NCBI RefSeq assembly: GCF_018069875.1
Contig: NZ_JAGQDF010000014.1
Location: 62,001-126,000, forward strand
DNA length: 64,000 bases
Origin: Ideonella alba
Lineage (GTDB): Bacteria > Pseudomonadota > Gammaproteobacteria > Burkholderiales > Burkholderiaceae_C
Reading direction: 5' to 3'
Position 1 is the first letter of the stretch, and each line of letters opens with the position of its first letter. Made by a program: the position numbers and the translations under genes. The notes under the pieces are model-generated. The model had not been told where the DNA came from. It made no database searches and worked only from the letters and a program-made list of their open reading frames with translations. Below are positions 14,724 to 24,273 of the stretch, one piece after another.

Positions 14724-15293
14724 ATGCCCCTGCTGCAACTGATCGCCGGCCCCAACGGCGCGGGCAAGACCACCTTTTTCGAGCGCGTGCTGTCACCCAT
14801 CACGCGCCTGCCCTTCATCAATGCCGACGTGCTGGCGCGCCAGCACTGGCCGGGTGACGAAGAAGCGCATGGCCACGAGGCCGCCGCACTGGCCGCGCAG
14901 GCCCGCCAGCAGGCGCTGGCGCAAGGCCTGTCCTTCGCGGCCGAGACGGTGTTCTCCCACCCCTCCAAGCTGGCCCTGGTGCAGGACGCCCAGGCCCGCG
15001 GCTACCTGGTCCACCTGCACGTGGTGCTGGTGCCGGTGGAGCTGAGCGTGGCGCGCGTGAAGCTGCGGGCGGCGCAGGGCGGGCACTCGGTGCCGGAAGA
15101 TCGCGTGCGCGAGCGCCACCAGCGGCTGTGGAGCCTGCTGGCCCAGGCCGCCTGGCGCGCCGATGGCACGCGTGTCTACGACAACAGCAGCGCGCGCCAC
15201 CCCTTCCGCCTGGCCGCCACCTACGAACACGGCCGCGCGCTGGGGCCGATCGAGCTGCCCACCTGGTCGCCCTGGCTGGAGCCCCGGCCATGA
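14724..15293 (+). CDS. zeta-type toxin (P-loop kinase)
   Basis: The 189-residue protein starts LLQLIAGPNGAGKTTFFERV, giving a Walker A at residues 9-16. A substrate-side Asp follows in INADVLARQHWP, then the AAETVFSHPSK segment and a second-half GGHSVPEDRVRERHQR block with the basic residues expected for phosphate handling. Zeta toxins phosphorylate UDP-N-acetylglucosamine-type substrates and stop wall synthesis. Some chromosomal relatives act on other nucleotide-linked metabolites. The stop overlaps the start of the radical SAM gene (ATGA at 15290-15293). Confidence 0.85.
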   Translation: MPLLQLIAGPNGAGKTTFFERVLSPITRLPFINADVLARQHWPGDEEAHGHEAAALAAQARQQALAQGLSFAAETVFSHPSKLALVQDAQARGYLVHLHVVLVPVELSVARVKLRAAQGGHSVPEDRVRERHQRLWSLLAQAAWRADGTRVYDNSSARHPFRLAATYEHGRALGPIELPTWSPWLEPRP

Positions 15294-17197
15294 CGGCCAC
15301 GCCGGTCCGCGTGCTCAGCGTCATCCCGCCGATGACGCAGCTCAACACGCCCTACCCGTCCACCGCCTACCTGACCGGCTTCCTGCGCTCGCGCGGCATC
15401 ACCGCGGCGCAGGAGGATCTGGCGCTGGCGCTGGTGCTGGACCTGTTCACCCCCGACGGCCTGGACGCGCTGCGCGCCGATGCCCGCTGCGTGGCCAAGC
15501 CCGGCCGGGTCATCGCCCACTTCCTGCAGCACTTCGACGCCTACCGCGCCACCATCGCGCCGGTGATCCGCTTCCTGCAGGGCGGCGACAGCACGCTGGC
15601 GCACCGCATCAACGCCCGCACCCTGCTGCCAGAAGGCCCGCGCTTCGACGCGCTGGAGCACTACGTGGACGACGGCAGCGGCGACCCGCTGGGCTGGGCC
15701 TTCGGCGTGCTGGGCGGCACCGACCGCGCGCGCCACCTGGCCACGCTCTACCTGAACGACCTGGCCGACGTGATCCGCGAGGCAGTGGACCCGCGCTTCG
15801 AGTTCGTCCGCTATGCCGAGCGCCTGGCCACCAGCCAGCCCAGCTTCGAGCCGATGGCCGAGGCCCTGGCCGCGCCGCCCAACCTGCTCGACCGCACGCT
15901 GGCGCGCCTGACGCGCGAGGCGCTGGCGCGCCACCAGCCCACGCTGGTGCTGCTGTCGGTGCCCTTCCCGGGCGCGCTGTACGCGGCGCTGCGCATCGCC
16001 GCGGCGGTCAAGGCACACGATGCCACGATCACCGTGGCGCTGGGCGGCGGCTTCGTCAACACCGAGCTGCGCCAGCTGCGCGAGCCGCGCCTCTTCGACC
16101 ATGTGGACGTGATCACGCTGGACGGCGGCGAGCGCCCGCTGCTGGCGCTGATCGAGCACCTGCAGGGCCAGCGCTCGCGCGAGCGCCTGGTGCGCGCCAT
16201 GGTGCGCGAGGGGGGCGCGGTGCGCCAGATCCACTGGCCCGAGCCCGACATCCCCTTCGACGAGGTCGGCACGCCCACCTGGGACGGCCTGCCACTGGCC
16301 AAGTACCTGTCGCTGCTGGACATGCTCAACCCGATGCACCGGCTGTGGAGCGACGGGCGCTGGAACAAGCTCACCGTGGCGCACGGCTGCTACTGGAAGA
16401 AGTGCAGCTTCTGCGACGTCAGCCTGGACTACATCTCGCGCTACGAGGCGGCCAATGCCTCGGTGCTGGTCGACCGCATCGAGACCATCGTCGCCGAGAC
16501 CGGGCAGACGGGCTTTCACTTCGTCGACGAGGCCGCGCCGCCCAAGGCGCTCAAGGCGCTGGCCGATGAGCTGCAGCGCCGCAACACCGGCATCAGCTGG
16601 TGGGGCAACATCCGCTTCGAGAAGACCTTCACGCCGGCGCTGTGCCGGCAGCTGGCCGACAGCGGCTGCATCGCCGTCACCGGTGGCCTGGAGGTGGCCT
16701 CCGACCGCCTGCTGGCGCTGATGGCCAAGGGCGTGACGGTGGAGCAGGTGGCGCGCGTCACCAAGGGCTTTGCCGACGCGGGGGTGCTGGTCCACGCCTA
16801 CCTGATGTACGGCTTCCCCACGCAGACACTGCAGGACACGGTGGACGCGCTGGAGCTGGTGCGCCAGCTGTTTGCCGAGGGCTGCATCCACAGCGGCTTC
16901 TTCCACCGCTTCGCCTGCACCGTCCATTCGCCGGTGGGGCAAGATCCGGCGCATTACGGCGTGCAGCTGCTGCCGCTGCCCGACTCCCCGTTCGCGATGA
17001 ACGACGTGGGCTTCGTCGATCCCACCGGTGTGGACCACGACCTGCTCGGCCCGGGGCTGAAGAAGGCGATCTACAACTTCATGCACGGCATCGGCCTGGA
17101 CGAGGACGTGCGCGCCTGGTTCGAGCAGTGGCCGGGCAAGGTGCCGCGGCCCACGGTGCACCGCCAGCGCATCGCCCGGGCGTTGCAGCAGCGCTGA
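15290..17197 (+). CDS. B12-binding-domain radical SAM protein
   Basis: The 635-residue enzyme has an N-terminal region (about 1-330) that includes a cobalamin-binding-like Rossmann segment (LVLLSVPFPGALYAALRIAAAVKAHD and VALGGGFVNTELRQL). A radical SAM barrel follows, with the Fe-S ligands at Cys367, Cys372 and Cys375 (GCYWKKCSFCDVSLDYISRY). The spacing is C-x4-C-x2-C, one residue more than the classical motif; similar GCYW-x-KC-x-FC forms occur in this subgroup. There is a late GGLEVASDRLL segment. The substrate is unknown. The start codon lies inside the zeta toxin stop (ATGA), so it is translated from the same message. Confidence 0.82.
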   Translation: MTATPVRVLSVIPPMTQLNTPYPSTAYLTGFLRSRGITAAQEDLALALVLDLFTPDGLDALRADARCVAKPGRVIAHFLQHFDAYRATIAPVIRFLQGGDSTLAHRINARTLLPEGPRFDALEHYVDDGSGDPLGWAFGVLGGTDRARHLATLYLNDLADVIREAVDPRFEFVRYAERLATSQPSFEPMAEALAAPPNLLDRTLARLTREALARHQPTLVLLSVPFPGALYAALRIAAAVKAHDATITVALGGGFVNTELRQLREPRLFDHVDVITLDGGERPLLALIEHLQGQRSRERLVRAMVREGGAVRQIHWPEPDIPFDEVGTPTWDGLPLAKYLSLLDMLNPMHRLWSDGRWNKLTVAHGCYWKKCSFCDVSLDYISRYEAANASVLVDRIETIVAETGQTGFHFVDEAAPPKALKALADELQRRNTGISWWGNIRFEKTFTPALCRQLADSGCIAVTGGLEVASDRLLALMAKGVTVEQVARVTKGFADAGVLVHAYLMYGFPTQTLQDTVDALELVRQLFAEGCIHSGFFHRFACTVHSPVGQDPAHYGVQLLPLPDSPFAMNDVGFVDPTGVDHDLLGPGLKKAIYNFMHGIGLDEDVRAWFEQWPGKVPRPTVHRQRIARALQQR

Positions 17198-17854
17198 TCA
17201 GGCGGCCAGCCGGGCCTTCCAGTGGCGGAACTGCCAGCGCAGGTCGGCCCAGGCCTGGCGCCAGGCCTGCGGGCAGCGCGGCCGCCAGGTGCGGGCGTTC
17301 GACACCTCGATGCCCTGCATGCTGGGGTGCCATTCGTCGTGGGCCACACGGTGCCACTCGCGGCCCAGGCGGACCACGCCGTCGCGGTCGGCCAGCAGCA
17401 CCATCGAGCCCTTGACCAGCGGCGCCAGCAGGCGGGCGAAGGCCTCGGAGCGCACGGTGGCGCGGGCCTGGGCGTCGGTCAGGCCGGCCAGCAGCTCGCC
17501 CAGCAGGCGGGCCAGTTCGGCGGTGTCGCTGTGGCCCGGCTGGCTGGGCCGCAGCTGGCGGATCGAGCCGTTGTGCATCAGCCAGAGGCCCGGCCGCACC
17601 AGGAAGGGGTGGGTCATCGCCAGGTTCACAGAGCCCACGGTGGCCTGACGCAGGTGCAGCAGCGCCGGTTGATCCTCGGGCAGCGACTGCAGGTGACCCA
17701 GCAGGTCATCCAGCCGCATGCCCTGCTGGGCGCGGGGCTCGTCGTCGGCGCCCCAGGTGATCACGCCCCAGCCATGGGGGTTGCGGCGCCAGGCGTTCTC
17801 GACGAAGGCGGGGCAGACCGGGCGGCCGGCGGGCTTGTGGATGATCAGGCACAT
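17198..17854 (-). CDS. class II glutamine amidotransferase-like Ntn hydrolase
   Basis: The 218-residue protein begins MCLIIHKPAGRP, so removal of Met exposes Cys2 as an N-terminal nucleophile. It continues with ENAWRRNPHGWGVITW, LLHLRQATVGSVNLAMTHPF and LMHNGSIR, which follow the class II amidotransferase core (glutaminase pocket with Arg, Asn and Gly). No synthase domain is attached, so it is a stand-alone glutaminase-fold protein like YafJ/EgtC relatives. I start at 17854 to place the Cys at position 2; the frame extends further upstream. It is divergent from gshA. Confidence 0.8.
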   Translation of the reverse strand: MCLIIHKPAGRPVCPAFVENAWRRNPHGWGVITWGADDEPRAQQGMRLDDLLGHLQSLPEDQPALLHLRQATVGSVNLAMTHPFLVRPGLWLMHNGSIRQLRPSQPGHSDTAELARLLGELLAGLTDAQARATVRSEAFARLLAPLVKGSMVLLADRDGVVRLGREWHRVAHDEWHPSMQGIEVSNARTWRPRCPQAWRQAWADLRWQFRHWKARLAA

Positions 17855-18036
17855 CGGGCGACAACGCGTGAGGGGGCGAATCGGTTGATGCAAGTCGCGT
17901 TCCCGGGGACTTCGGCGTGCCCGGGCCTGACTTGAGTCCGACTTCGGCCCGGCTTGGCCCCGGTTGCACGCCGATCACGAAAAAGGCGTCCAATACGCCC
18001 CCGGGCTGCTTCGGTGGGCCCGACAAGGAGACCCTG

Positions 18037-19551
18037 TTGACCCTGCAAGACCGCATCGACGCCTGGCGTGACGACCAACTGGTCGGCATGCGCCGCGGCA
18101 TCGAGAAGGAAAGCCTGCGCACCACCCCCGACGGCGGCCTGGCGATGACGCCGCACCCGCTGGCGCTGGGTTCGGCCCTCACCCACCCGCACATCACCAC
18201 CGACTTCAGCGAGTCGCAGCTGGAGCTGGTCACCGGCGCCTTCACCCGCGTCGAGGCCACCTTCGCGCAACTCAGTGAACTACACCAGGTGGTGGCTCAG
18301 GCCCTGGGCGACGAGCGCATGTGGGTCTCCAGCATGCCCTGCTGCCTGCCCAGCGAAGAGGCCATTCCGCTGGGCCAGTACGGCGCCTCGCACATCGGCC
18401 GCGTCAAGACCGTCTACCGCCAGGGCCTGTCGCACCGCTACGGGCGGCGCATGCAGACCATCTCGGGCATCCACTACAACTGGTCGCTGCCCGGGCTGGG
18501 CAATGACGAGTACTTCCACCTGATCCGCAACTTCCGCCGCGACAGCTTCCTGCTGCTGTGGCTGTTCGGCGCGTCACCGGCGGTGTGCGCCAGCTTCGTC
18601 GACGGCCTGCCGCATGGCCTGGAGCCGCTGAGCGCTGGCACGCTGCACCTGCCGCACGCCACTTCACTGCGCATGGGCCGGCTGGGCTACCAGAGCGAGG
18701 CCCAGGCCTCGCTGGCCGTCAGTTACAACGGGCTGGACGGCTACGGCGCCACGCTGGAAGACGCGATGACCCGCATCTGGCCGGCCTACCAGGCGATCGG
18801 CCTGCGCGACGAGCAGGGCGGCTGGCGCCAGCTCAGCACCCATCTGCTGCAGATCGAGAACGAGTTCTACGGCACCATCCGCCCCAAGCGCACGATCCAC
18901 TCCGGCGAGCGGCCGCTGCACGCGCTGCGCGAGCGCGGCGTCGAGTATGTCGAGGTGCGCTGCATGGACCTCGACCCCTTCGAGCCGCTGGGCATCGCGC
19001 CCGACACCGCCCGCGTGATCGACCTGTTCCTGCTGCACTGCCTGGCCAGCGACAGCCCGCCCGACCACCCCGACGAGATTGCCGCGCTCAGCGAGAACCA
19101 GCAGCGCGTGGCCGCCCGCGGGCGCGAGCCGGGCCTGCGCCTGACCCGCGGCGGTGCCGAGGTGGTGCTGGTGGAGTGGGCGGCCGAGCTGCTGGAAGGC
19201 TGCGAGCCGATCGCCCGGCGCATGGACGCGGCGCTGGGCGGCCAGGCCTACCGGCAGGCGCTGGCCAGCGCGCAGTCGCGGCTGCTGCACCCCGATGCGC
19301 TGCCCTCGGCGCGGGTGCTGCGCGAAGCCTCCGACACCTGGCGCGGCGAATACACCGCGATGATCGCCGCGCTGTCGCAGGCCACCCGGCGGGTGCTGCT
19401 GGCGCAACCGCTGTCCACCGAGCGCGCGCTGCACTGGGCCGCGCTGGCCGACCGGTCGCTGCGCGAGCAGGCCCGGATCGAGGCCGAACAGCAGGGCAGC
19501 TTCGACGACTTCGTGACGGACTACCTGGACGCCCGCCGCTTGCTGGCCTGA
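18037..19551 (+). CDS. gshA: glutamate--cysteine ligase
   Basis: The enzyme makes gamma-glutamylcysteine, the first step of glutathione synthesis. The 504-residue length and motifs match the enterobacterial GshA class: GMRRGIEKESLRTTPDGGLA at the N-terminus, TDFSESQLELVTG, the HIGRVKTVYRQGLSHRYGRRMQ region, and QTISGIHYNWSLP. I chose TTG 18037 because AAGGAG lies 6 nt before it; the frame is open to 17917 but that part has no family match. No gshB is adjacent. Glutathione would serve the glyoxalase and ArsC-like protein in this window. Confidence 0.92.
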   Translation: MTLQDRIDAWRDDQLVGMRRGIEKESLRTTPDGGLAMTPHPLALGSALTHPHITTDFSESQLELVTGAFTRVEATFAQLSELHQVVAQALGDERMWVSSMPCCLPSEEAIPLGQYGASHIGRVKTVYRQGLSHRYGRRMQTISGIHYNWSLPGLGNDEYFHLIRNFRRDSFLLLWLFGASPAVCASFVDGLPHGLEPLSAGTLHLPHATSLRMGRLGYQSEAQASLAVSYNGLDGYGATLEDAMTRIWPAYQAIGLRDEQGGWRQLSTHLLQIENEFYGTIRPKRTIHSGERPLHALRERGVEYVEVRCMDLDPFEPLGIAPDTARVIDLFLLHCLASDSPPDHPDEIAALSENQQRVAARGREPGLRLTRGGAEVVLVEWAAELLEGCEPIARRMDAALGGQAYRQALASAQSRLLHPDALPSARVLREASDTWRGEYTAMIAALSQATRRVLLAQPLSTERALHWAALADRSLREQARIEAEQQGSFDDFVTDYLDARRLLA

Positions 19552-19668
19552 TCCACCGGCTTGGGGATGGCTGCGGGTTAGCCCGAAGCCAGCGCGCTGA
19601 GGCCCGCCCGCAGCATCGCGGACACGCGGCCGGATGGTTTGGCCGCGCCCACCCTCAAGGAAGCTGTC

Positions 19669-20232
19669 ATGGGATCTGTTCGACTCGCCCTCTGGGCACC
19701 CCGCTGCGCACTGGTGGCCTCGCTGGCCCTGCTGCCCTTCACCGCCTCGGCGGCCTCGTCCAGGCTGCAGGAGCTGAGTGCCAGGGTGGACGCGCTGTCG
19801 GCCCAGCTGGCGCAGCTGCAGCAGCAGCAGGGTGCGCGGCAGGCCCGCGCCACCGCGGTCCTGCCCAGTGACATCGTGGGCACCTGGACCCTCAAGGGCT
19901 TCCAGTCCGAGCTGCATGCCGGCGTGGGCAGCTGGCAGGTGAGCAGCTATGTCTACAACGGCACGGTCGAATTCACCGCCGATGGCAAGTACAAGCTGAC
20001 CATCGTCGAGTCCGGCAACCGGCTGACCAATGGTGGCGAGGCGGTCAGCTCCTACGTGAATCCCGAGGCCGTGGCGCGCGGCAAGTGGAAGCTCAAGGGC
20101 AACGACCTGACCCTGGACAGCGGGCTGGCCGTGAAGATCGACGCCGGCCTGTCCGTGATGACCATGGCCTCCGCCAACCCGGCCGACAACACCAACGTGA
20201 TGCTGGTGCTGACCAAGCAGCCGGCGCCCTGA
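19669..20232 (+). CDS. exported coiled-coil/lipocalin-like hypothetical protein
   Basis: The 187-residue product has a signal peptide (about 1-25, ending in TASAAS). A short heptad-type coiled coil follows (SRLQELSARVDALSAQLAQL, about 26-55), then a beta-rich domain beginning DIVGTWTLKGFQSEL with later VEFTADGKYKLTIVE and GKWKLKGNDLTLDSG segments. The second part resembles the up-and-down sheets of lipocalin-like proteins. It probably oligomerises in the periplasm. ATG 19669 has AAGGAAG upstream. No function is assigned. Confidence 0.65.
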   Translation: MGSVRLALWAPRCALVASLALLPFTASAASSRLQELSARVDALSAQLAQLQQQQGARQARATAVLPSDIVGTWTLKGFQSELHAGVGSWQVSSYVYNGTVEFTADGKYKLTIVESGNRLTNGGEAVSSYVNPEAVARGKWKLKGNDLTLDSGLAVKIDAGLSVMTMASANPADNTNVMLVLTKQPAP

Positions 20233-20245
20233 CGCCGCCGGGTGG

Positions 20246-22294
20246 TCAGCCCTTCTTGGCCACCAGCGTCAGGATGTCGTAGCTGGCCACCAGGTCACCG
20301 GCCTGGTTGGTCACCTCGACATCCCAGGCCACCACGCCCTGGCCGCGCCCCTGCGCATCCACCTTCATGCGGTCGATCTTGCGCTTGGCGGTCAGGCGCG
20401 CCTGGATGGTGTCGCCGATGGCCACCGGCTTGACGAAGCGCAGCGTGTCCAGGCCGTAGTTGGCCAGCACCGGGCCCGGTGCCGGGCTCACGAACAGGCC
20501 GGCCGCCGCCGACAGCACGAAGTAGCCGTGGGCGATGCGCTGGCCGAAGGCGGTGTCCTTGGCGGCGATGGCGTCGAAGTGCATGTAGAAGTAGTCGCCC
20601 GAGATGCCGCCGAAGTTGACGATGTCGGCTTCGCTGACGGTGCGCCGGTGCGTCAGCAGGCTCTCGCCGATCTGCAGCTCCTCGAAGTGGCGGCGGAAGG
20701 GGTGGACCTCGGTCTCGATGCGGGCGGCGCCGCGCACGTACTCGCCGGTCACTGCGGACAGCATGGTGGGCGAGCCCTGCAGCGCGGCGCGCTGCAGGTA
20801 GTGCTTGACGGCGCGCGTGCCGCCCAGCTCCTCGCCACCGCCGGCGCGGCCCGGGCCGCCGTGCTTGAGCATCGGCAGCGGGCTGCCGTGGCCGGTGGAT
20901 TCGGGCGCGGCGTCGCGGTCCAGCACCAGGATCCGGCCATGCAGCGCGGCCACCTCGGGCACCACGCGCGCAGCCACGGCGGGGTCGTGGGTGACCAGCG
21001 AGCCGACCAGGCTGCCCTGACCCATCGCCGCCAGCGCCACCGCCTCGTCCAGGTCGTCGTAGGGCATCAGCGTGCTGACTGGGCCGAAGGCCTCCAGCTC
21101 ATGCACGGCAGGGGTGTGCAGCGCGCGCTCGGCCAGCAGCAGCGTGGGCGCGAAGAAGGCGCCCTCGGCCACGCCCTCGCCACGCGGCGCGAAGCCGTCG
21201 CTGGCGCCGAAGACGGGGCGCGCGCCGCCCTCGATCAGCGCGGCCACGCGCTCGGCCACGTCGCGCTGCTGGTCGGCGCTGGCCAGCGCGCCCATCTTGA
21301 CGCCATCGACCGCCGGGTCGCCCACCACCACCTTGGCCAGGCGCTCGCGCAGGGCCATGGCCACCGCGTCCAGGTGCGCGCGCGGCACGATGGCGCGGCG
21401 GATCGCGGTGCACTTCTGGCCGGCCTTCACCGTCATCTCGCGCGCCACTTCCTTGACGAAGAGGTCGAACTCGGGCGAGCCGGGCACCGCATCGGGCGCC
21501 AGGATTGCGCAGTTCAGCGAGTCGGCCTCGGCGTTGAAGGGGATGCTTTTGGCAATCACGTTGCGGTGCACGCGCAGCTTGGCCGCGGTGTCGGCCGAGC
21601 CGGTGAAGGTGACCACGTCGCGGCCGTCCAGGCGGTCCAGCAGGTCGCCGGTGGAGCCGATCACCAGCTGCAGTGCGCCCTCGGGCAGCAGGCCGCTCTC
21701 GGCGATCAGCCGCATCGCCGCTTCGGTCAGGTAGCTGGTGGCGCTGGCGGGCTTGCCGATGCAGGGCATGCCGGCCAGGAAGCTGGGCGCGAACTTTTCC
21801 AGCAGGCCCCAGATGGGGAAGTTGAAGGCGTTGATGTGCACCGCCAGACCGCGGCGCGGCACCAGGATGTGGGTGCCGGCGAACTGGCCCTGCTTGCCCA
21901 GCGACAGCGCCGGGCCTTCATGCCAGACATTGCCCGAGGGCAGCTCGTTGCTGCCGCTGCTGGCGTAGGCGAACAGCGTGCCGGTGCCGCCCTCGATGTC
22001 GATCCAGCTGTCGGCGCGCGTGGCGCCGGTGTGCGCCGACACCGCGTAGAGCTGCTCCTTGCGCTCATTCAGGTACTTGGCCAGCGCCTTCAGGATCGCG
22101 GCACGCTGCTGGAAGTCGAGCTTCAGCAGGTTCGCCACGCCGACGGTGCGCGCGTGGTGCACGGCTTCCGCAAAGTCGATCGCCTCGGCGTGGGTGGTGG
22201 CCACCGGTTGGCCGTTGATGGCGCTGCGCAGCGTCTGCGCGGCCTCGCGGCCGACCCAGCGGCCGGCGATGTAGGACTGGAGTTGCATGGTCAT
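20246..22294 (-). CDS. paaZ: bifunctional oxepin-CoA hydrolase / aldehyde dehydrogenase PaaZ
   Basis: PaaZ opens the oxepin-CoA ring and oxidises the resulting semialdehyde in aerobic phenylacetyl-CoA breakdown. The 682-residue protein has an N-terminal aldehyde dehydrogenase domain (about 1-520) with the general base Glu256 ([11 protein letters not shown]) and nucleophile Cys295 ([10 protein letters not shown]), and a C-terminal MaoC-like hydratase domain (about 540-682; [10 protein letters not shown] and [12 protein letters not shown]). Glu256 and Cys295 fall at the same numbers as in the E. coli enzyme. It ends the paa operon, after a 194-nt gap holding a 91-bp tandem repeat. Confidence 0.95.
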   Translation of the reverse strand: MTMQLQSYIAGRWVGREAAQTLRSAINGQPVATTHAEAIDFAEAVHHARTVGVANLLKLDFQQRAAILKALAKYLNERKEQLYAVSAHTGATRADSWIDIEGGTGTLFAYASSGSNELPSGNVWHEGPALSLGKQGQFAGTHILVPRRGLAVHINAFNFPIWGLLEKFAPSFLAGMPCIGKPASATSYLTEAAMRLIAESGLLPEGALQLVIGSTGDLLDRLDGRDVVTFTGSADTAAKLRVHRNVIAKSIPFNAEADSLNCAILAPDAVPGSPEFDLFVKEVAREMTVKAGQKCTAIRRAIVPRAHLDAVAMALRERLAKVVVGDPAVDGVKMGALASADQQRDVAERVAALIEGGARPVFGASDGFAPRGEGVAEGAFFAPTLLLAERALHTPAVHELEAFGPVSTLMPYDDLDEAVALAAMGQGSLVGSLVTHDPAVAARVVPEVAALHGRILVLDRDAAPESTGHGSPLPMLKHGGPGRAGGGEELGGTRAVKHYLQRAALQGSPTMLSAVTGEYVRGAARIETEVHPFRRHFEELQIGESLLTHRRTVSEADIVNFGGISGDYFYMHFDAIAAKDTAFGQRIAHGYFVLSAAAGLFVSPAPGPVLANYGLDTLRFVKPVAIGDTIQARLTAKRKIDRMKVDAQGRGQGVVAWDVEVTNQAGDLVASYDILTLVAKKG

Positions 22295-22315
22295 GGGATC
22301 CCTGGCGAATCAAGA

Positions 22316-22485
22316 GCCGAGGCCAGCGCCGGGCCGCTCCCAAGCGGCCTCGGCACCCTCTCGGAGGGTGGCGCCGGTACCCCGGCGCCGGGTGTTGTCA
22401 ATCCCCGCCGAGGCCAGCGCCGGGCCGCTCCCAAGCGGCCTCGGCACCCTCTCGGAGGGTGGCGCCGGTACTCCGGCGCCGGGTG
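22316..22485. repeat. 91-bp tandem hairpin repeat in the paa operon
   Basis: Two copies of a roughly 79-bp block start at 22316 and 22407 (period 91) and differ at about one base. Each can form three hairpins: GGCCGCT..AGCGGCC, CACCCTC..GAGGGTG and GGCGCCGG..CCGGCGCC. They lie between paaE and paaZ and include no clear ribosome site. RNA processing or stability control, or a Rho-sensitive attenuator, are possible roles. Confidence 0.75.
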
Positions 22486-22488
22486 CCG

Positions 22489-23571
22489 TCATTTCTCGTC
22501 GAAGCTCAGCAGGACACGTTCCGTGAGCGGGTGCGCCTGGCAGCACAGCACGAAACCGGCAGCCACGTCGGCGGCTTCCAGCGCGAAGTTGCGCTCCATG
22601 CGCACCTGGCCCTCCAGCACCTTGGCGCGGCAGGTACCGCAGACGCCAGACGTGCACGAGAACGGCACCTCCAGCCCGGCGGCGCTGGCGGCGTCCAGGA
22701 TGCTGGGCTGGTCCTTGTGGAAGGCGATCTCGCGCTTGAGGCCATCGCGCACGATGGTGACGCGGGCCTGCTCGGCGTCGCCGGGCTGGGCCTGGTGGAC
22801 GATGGCGTCCACCTTCTTGTCCTGCGGCACGCCGAAGCGCTCGATATGGATGCCCTCGGCCGGCACGCCGGCGGCCTTCAGCGCGGCCTCGGCCTCGTCG
22901 TTCATCTGGAAGGGGCCGCAGACGAAGGCGTGGTCGATCGTGGCGGCGGGCACCAGCGTGCTCAGGAACTCGGCGAGCTTGTCGCGGTTCATCAGGCCGT
23001 GGTTGATCGGCGATTCGGTGGGCTCGTCGGAGAACACATGGTGCAGCACCACGCGCGTGAGGTACTGGTTCTTCAGGTCCTCGATCTCTTCCTTGAACAT
23101 CGTCGAGGCCAGCGCGCGGTTCGCATACAGCAGCGTGAAGCGGCTCAGCGGCTCGCGCGCCAGCACCGTCTTCATGATCGACAGGATCGGCGTGATGCCA
23201 CTGCCACCGGCGATACCCACAAAGTGCCGGCGCGCCTGGGGCTGCAGTTGCACGAAGAAGCGGCCCTGCGGCGCCATCACCTGCACCGGGTCACCCACCT
23301 TGAGCTGCTGGTTGACCCAGTTCGAGAAGCGGCCACCCTTCACCTGGCGAACGCCCACGCGCAGCTCACCGTCGTCGACACCGGCGCAGATCGAGTACGA
23401 GCGGCGCAGGTCCTCGCCGTCGACGGTGGCGCGCAGCGTCAGGTACTGGCCCTGGGTGAAGGCGAAGGTCTCGCGCAGCTCGGGCGGCACGTCGAAGCTG
23501 ACGACCACCGCTTCTGCGGTGTCGGGCTCGATCGCGCGCACGCGCAGCGAATGGAACAGCGGTGTGCTCAT
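22489..23571 (-). CDS. paaE: phenylacetyl-CoA epoxidase reductase subunit PaaE
   Basis: The 360-residue subunit passes electrons from NADPH to the diiron subunit PaaA. It has an FAD domain (DLRRSYSICAGVDDG), an NADP domain (HFVGIAGGSGITPILSIMKT) and a C-terminal plant-type ferredoxin (PFSCTSGVCGTCRAKVLEG ... GFVLCCQAHP). This order (FNR first, ferredoxin last) is the reverse of the reductase at 8144. I start at ATG 23571; the frame upstream of that overlaps paaD in another frame. It follows paaD by 16 nt. Confidence 0.94.
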   Translation of the reverse strand: MSTPLFHSLRVRAIEPDTAEAVVVSFDVPPELRETFAFTQGQYLTLRATVDGEDLRRSYSICAGVDDGELRVGVRQVKGGRFSNWVNQQLKVGDPVQVMAPQGRFFVQLQPQARRHFVGIAGGSGITPILSIMKTVLAREPLSRFTLLYANRALASTMFKEEIEDLKNQYLTRVVLHHVFSDEPTESPINHGLMNRDKLAEFLSTLVPAATIDHAFVCGPFQMNDEAEAALKAAGVPAEGIHIERFGVPQDKKVDAIVHQAQPGDAEQARVTIVRDGLKREIAFHKDQPSILDAASAAGLEVPFSCTSGVCGTCRAKVLEGQVRMERNFALEAADVAAGFVLCCQAHPLTERVLLSFDEK

Positions 23572-23587
23572 CGGAGAGATTCCAGGT

Positions 23588-24145
23588 TCAGATCGGCTTG
23601 AAGTGCTCGAAGGGTTCGCGACAGGCCAGGCAGCGGTACAGCGCCTTGCAGGCGGTGGAGCCGAAGGCGGAGAGGCGCTCGGTCTGTGCGCTGTCGCAGC
23701 GCGGGCAGGGCACGGCCGGCTCACGCTGGCGGCGCACGATGCGGATCGGCGCGGTGTCGGCCGCCGTGGTGCAGCCCGGCGGCGCGATGCCGTACTCGCG
23801 CAGCTTGCGCCGGCCTTCGTCGCTGATCCAGTCGGTGGTCCAGGCGGGGTGGCGGCGGGTGAGTGCGCGCGCCGGGCCCAGCTGCGCGGCGGCCAGCGCA
23901 TCCAGCACGCTGCGCTCGATCACCTCGGTGGCTGGGCAGCCCGAGTAGGTGGGCGTGAGCACCACCTCCAGCGTGCCGTCCGTGGCCTCCTGAACCGCGC
24001 GCACGATGCCCAGTTCGCACACCGAAATCGCGGGAACCTCCGGGTCAGGGACCTGCTGGAGCACGGTCCAGGCTTGCTGGATGCGCTCAGCGGTCTCGGA
24101 CGCGGACGACGCCGGAGCGCCGGGCCGCCCCAAGCCCGGCGTCAT
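23588..24145 (-). CDS. paaD: phenylacetyl-CoA epoxidase subunit/maturation protein PaaD
   Basis: PaaD carries the MIP18/DUF59 domain thought to aid Fe-S assembly for the epoxidase. The core begins QAWTVLQQVPDPEVPAISVC and includes TPTYSGCPATEVIE. A C-terminal zinc-ribbon-like part has VPCPRCDSAQTERLSAFG and CKALYRCLACREPFEHF. The start is uncertain. Family members usually begin about 10-15 residues before AWxxL. In-frame starts here are ATG 24145 or a GTG at 24277-24280 that overlaps the paaC stop. I list 24145 (185 aa) because the extra upstream residues look like translated GC-rich spacer. Confidence 0.85.
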   Translation of the reverse strand: MTPGLGRPGAPASSASETAERIQQAWTVLQQVPDPEVPAISVCELGIVRAVQEATDGTLEVVLTPTYSGCPATEVIERSVLDALAAAQLGPARALTRRHPAWTTDWISDEGRRKLREYGIAPPGCTTAADTAPIRIVRRQREPAVPCPRCDSAQTERLSAFGSTACKALYRCLACREPFEHFKPI

Positions 24146-24273
24146 CCCCTCGGGGGCCGAGGCCGGACGATGGCTGTCCGGGGGACAGTCATCGCCTGAC
24201 GAGGAGCCCGACCGGACGTGAGGGCGCGGTCCGCAGGACCGACCGGTGTACCCGCCGGGCGAGGGGTCAACCG

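Noticed and set aside
20528-24199. A 1223-codon open frame opposite paaZ-paaE-paaD
   Set aside because: It spans three well-supported genes on the other strand and a tandem repeat. Long antisense frames are expected at this GC content.
24237-24247. A partial copy (GACCGACCGGT) of the paa operator within the paaC/paaD spacer
   Set aside because: Only 11 bases match and the right arm is lost; it lies inside the operon in GC-rich spacer, so chance is likely.
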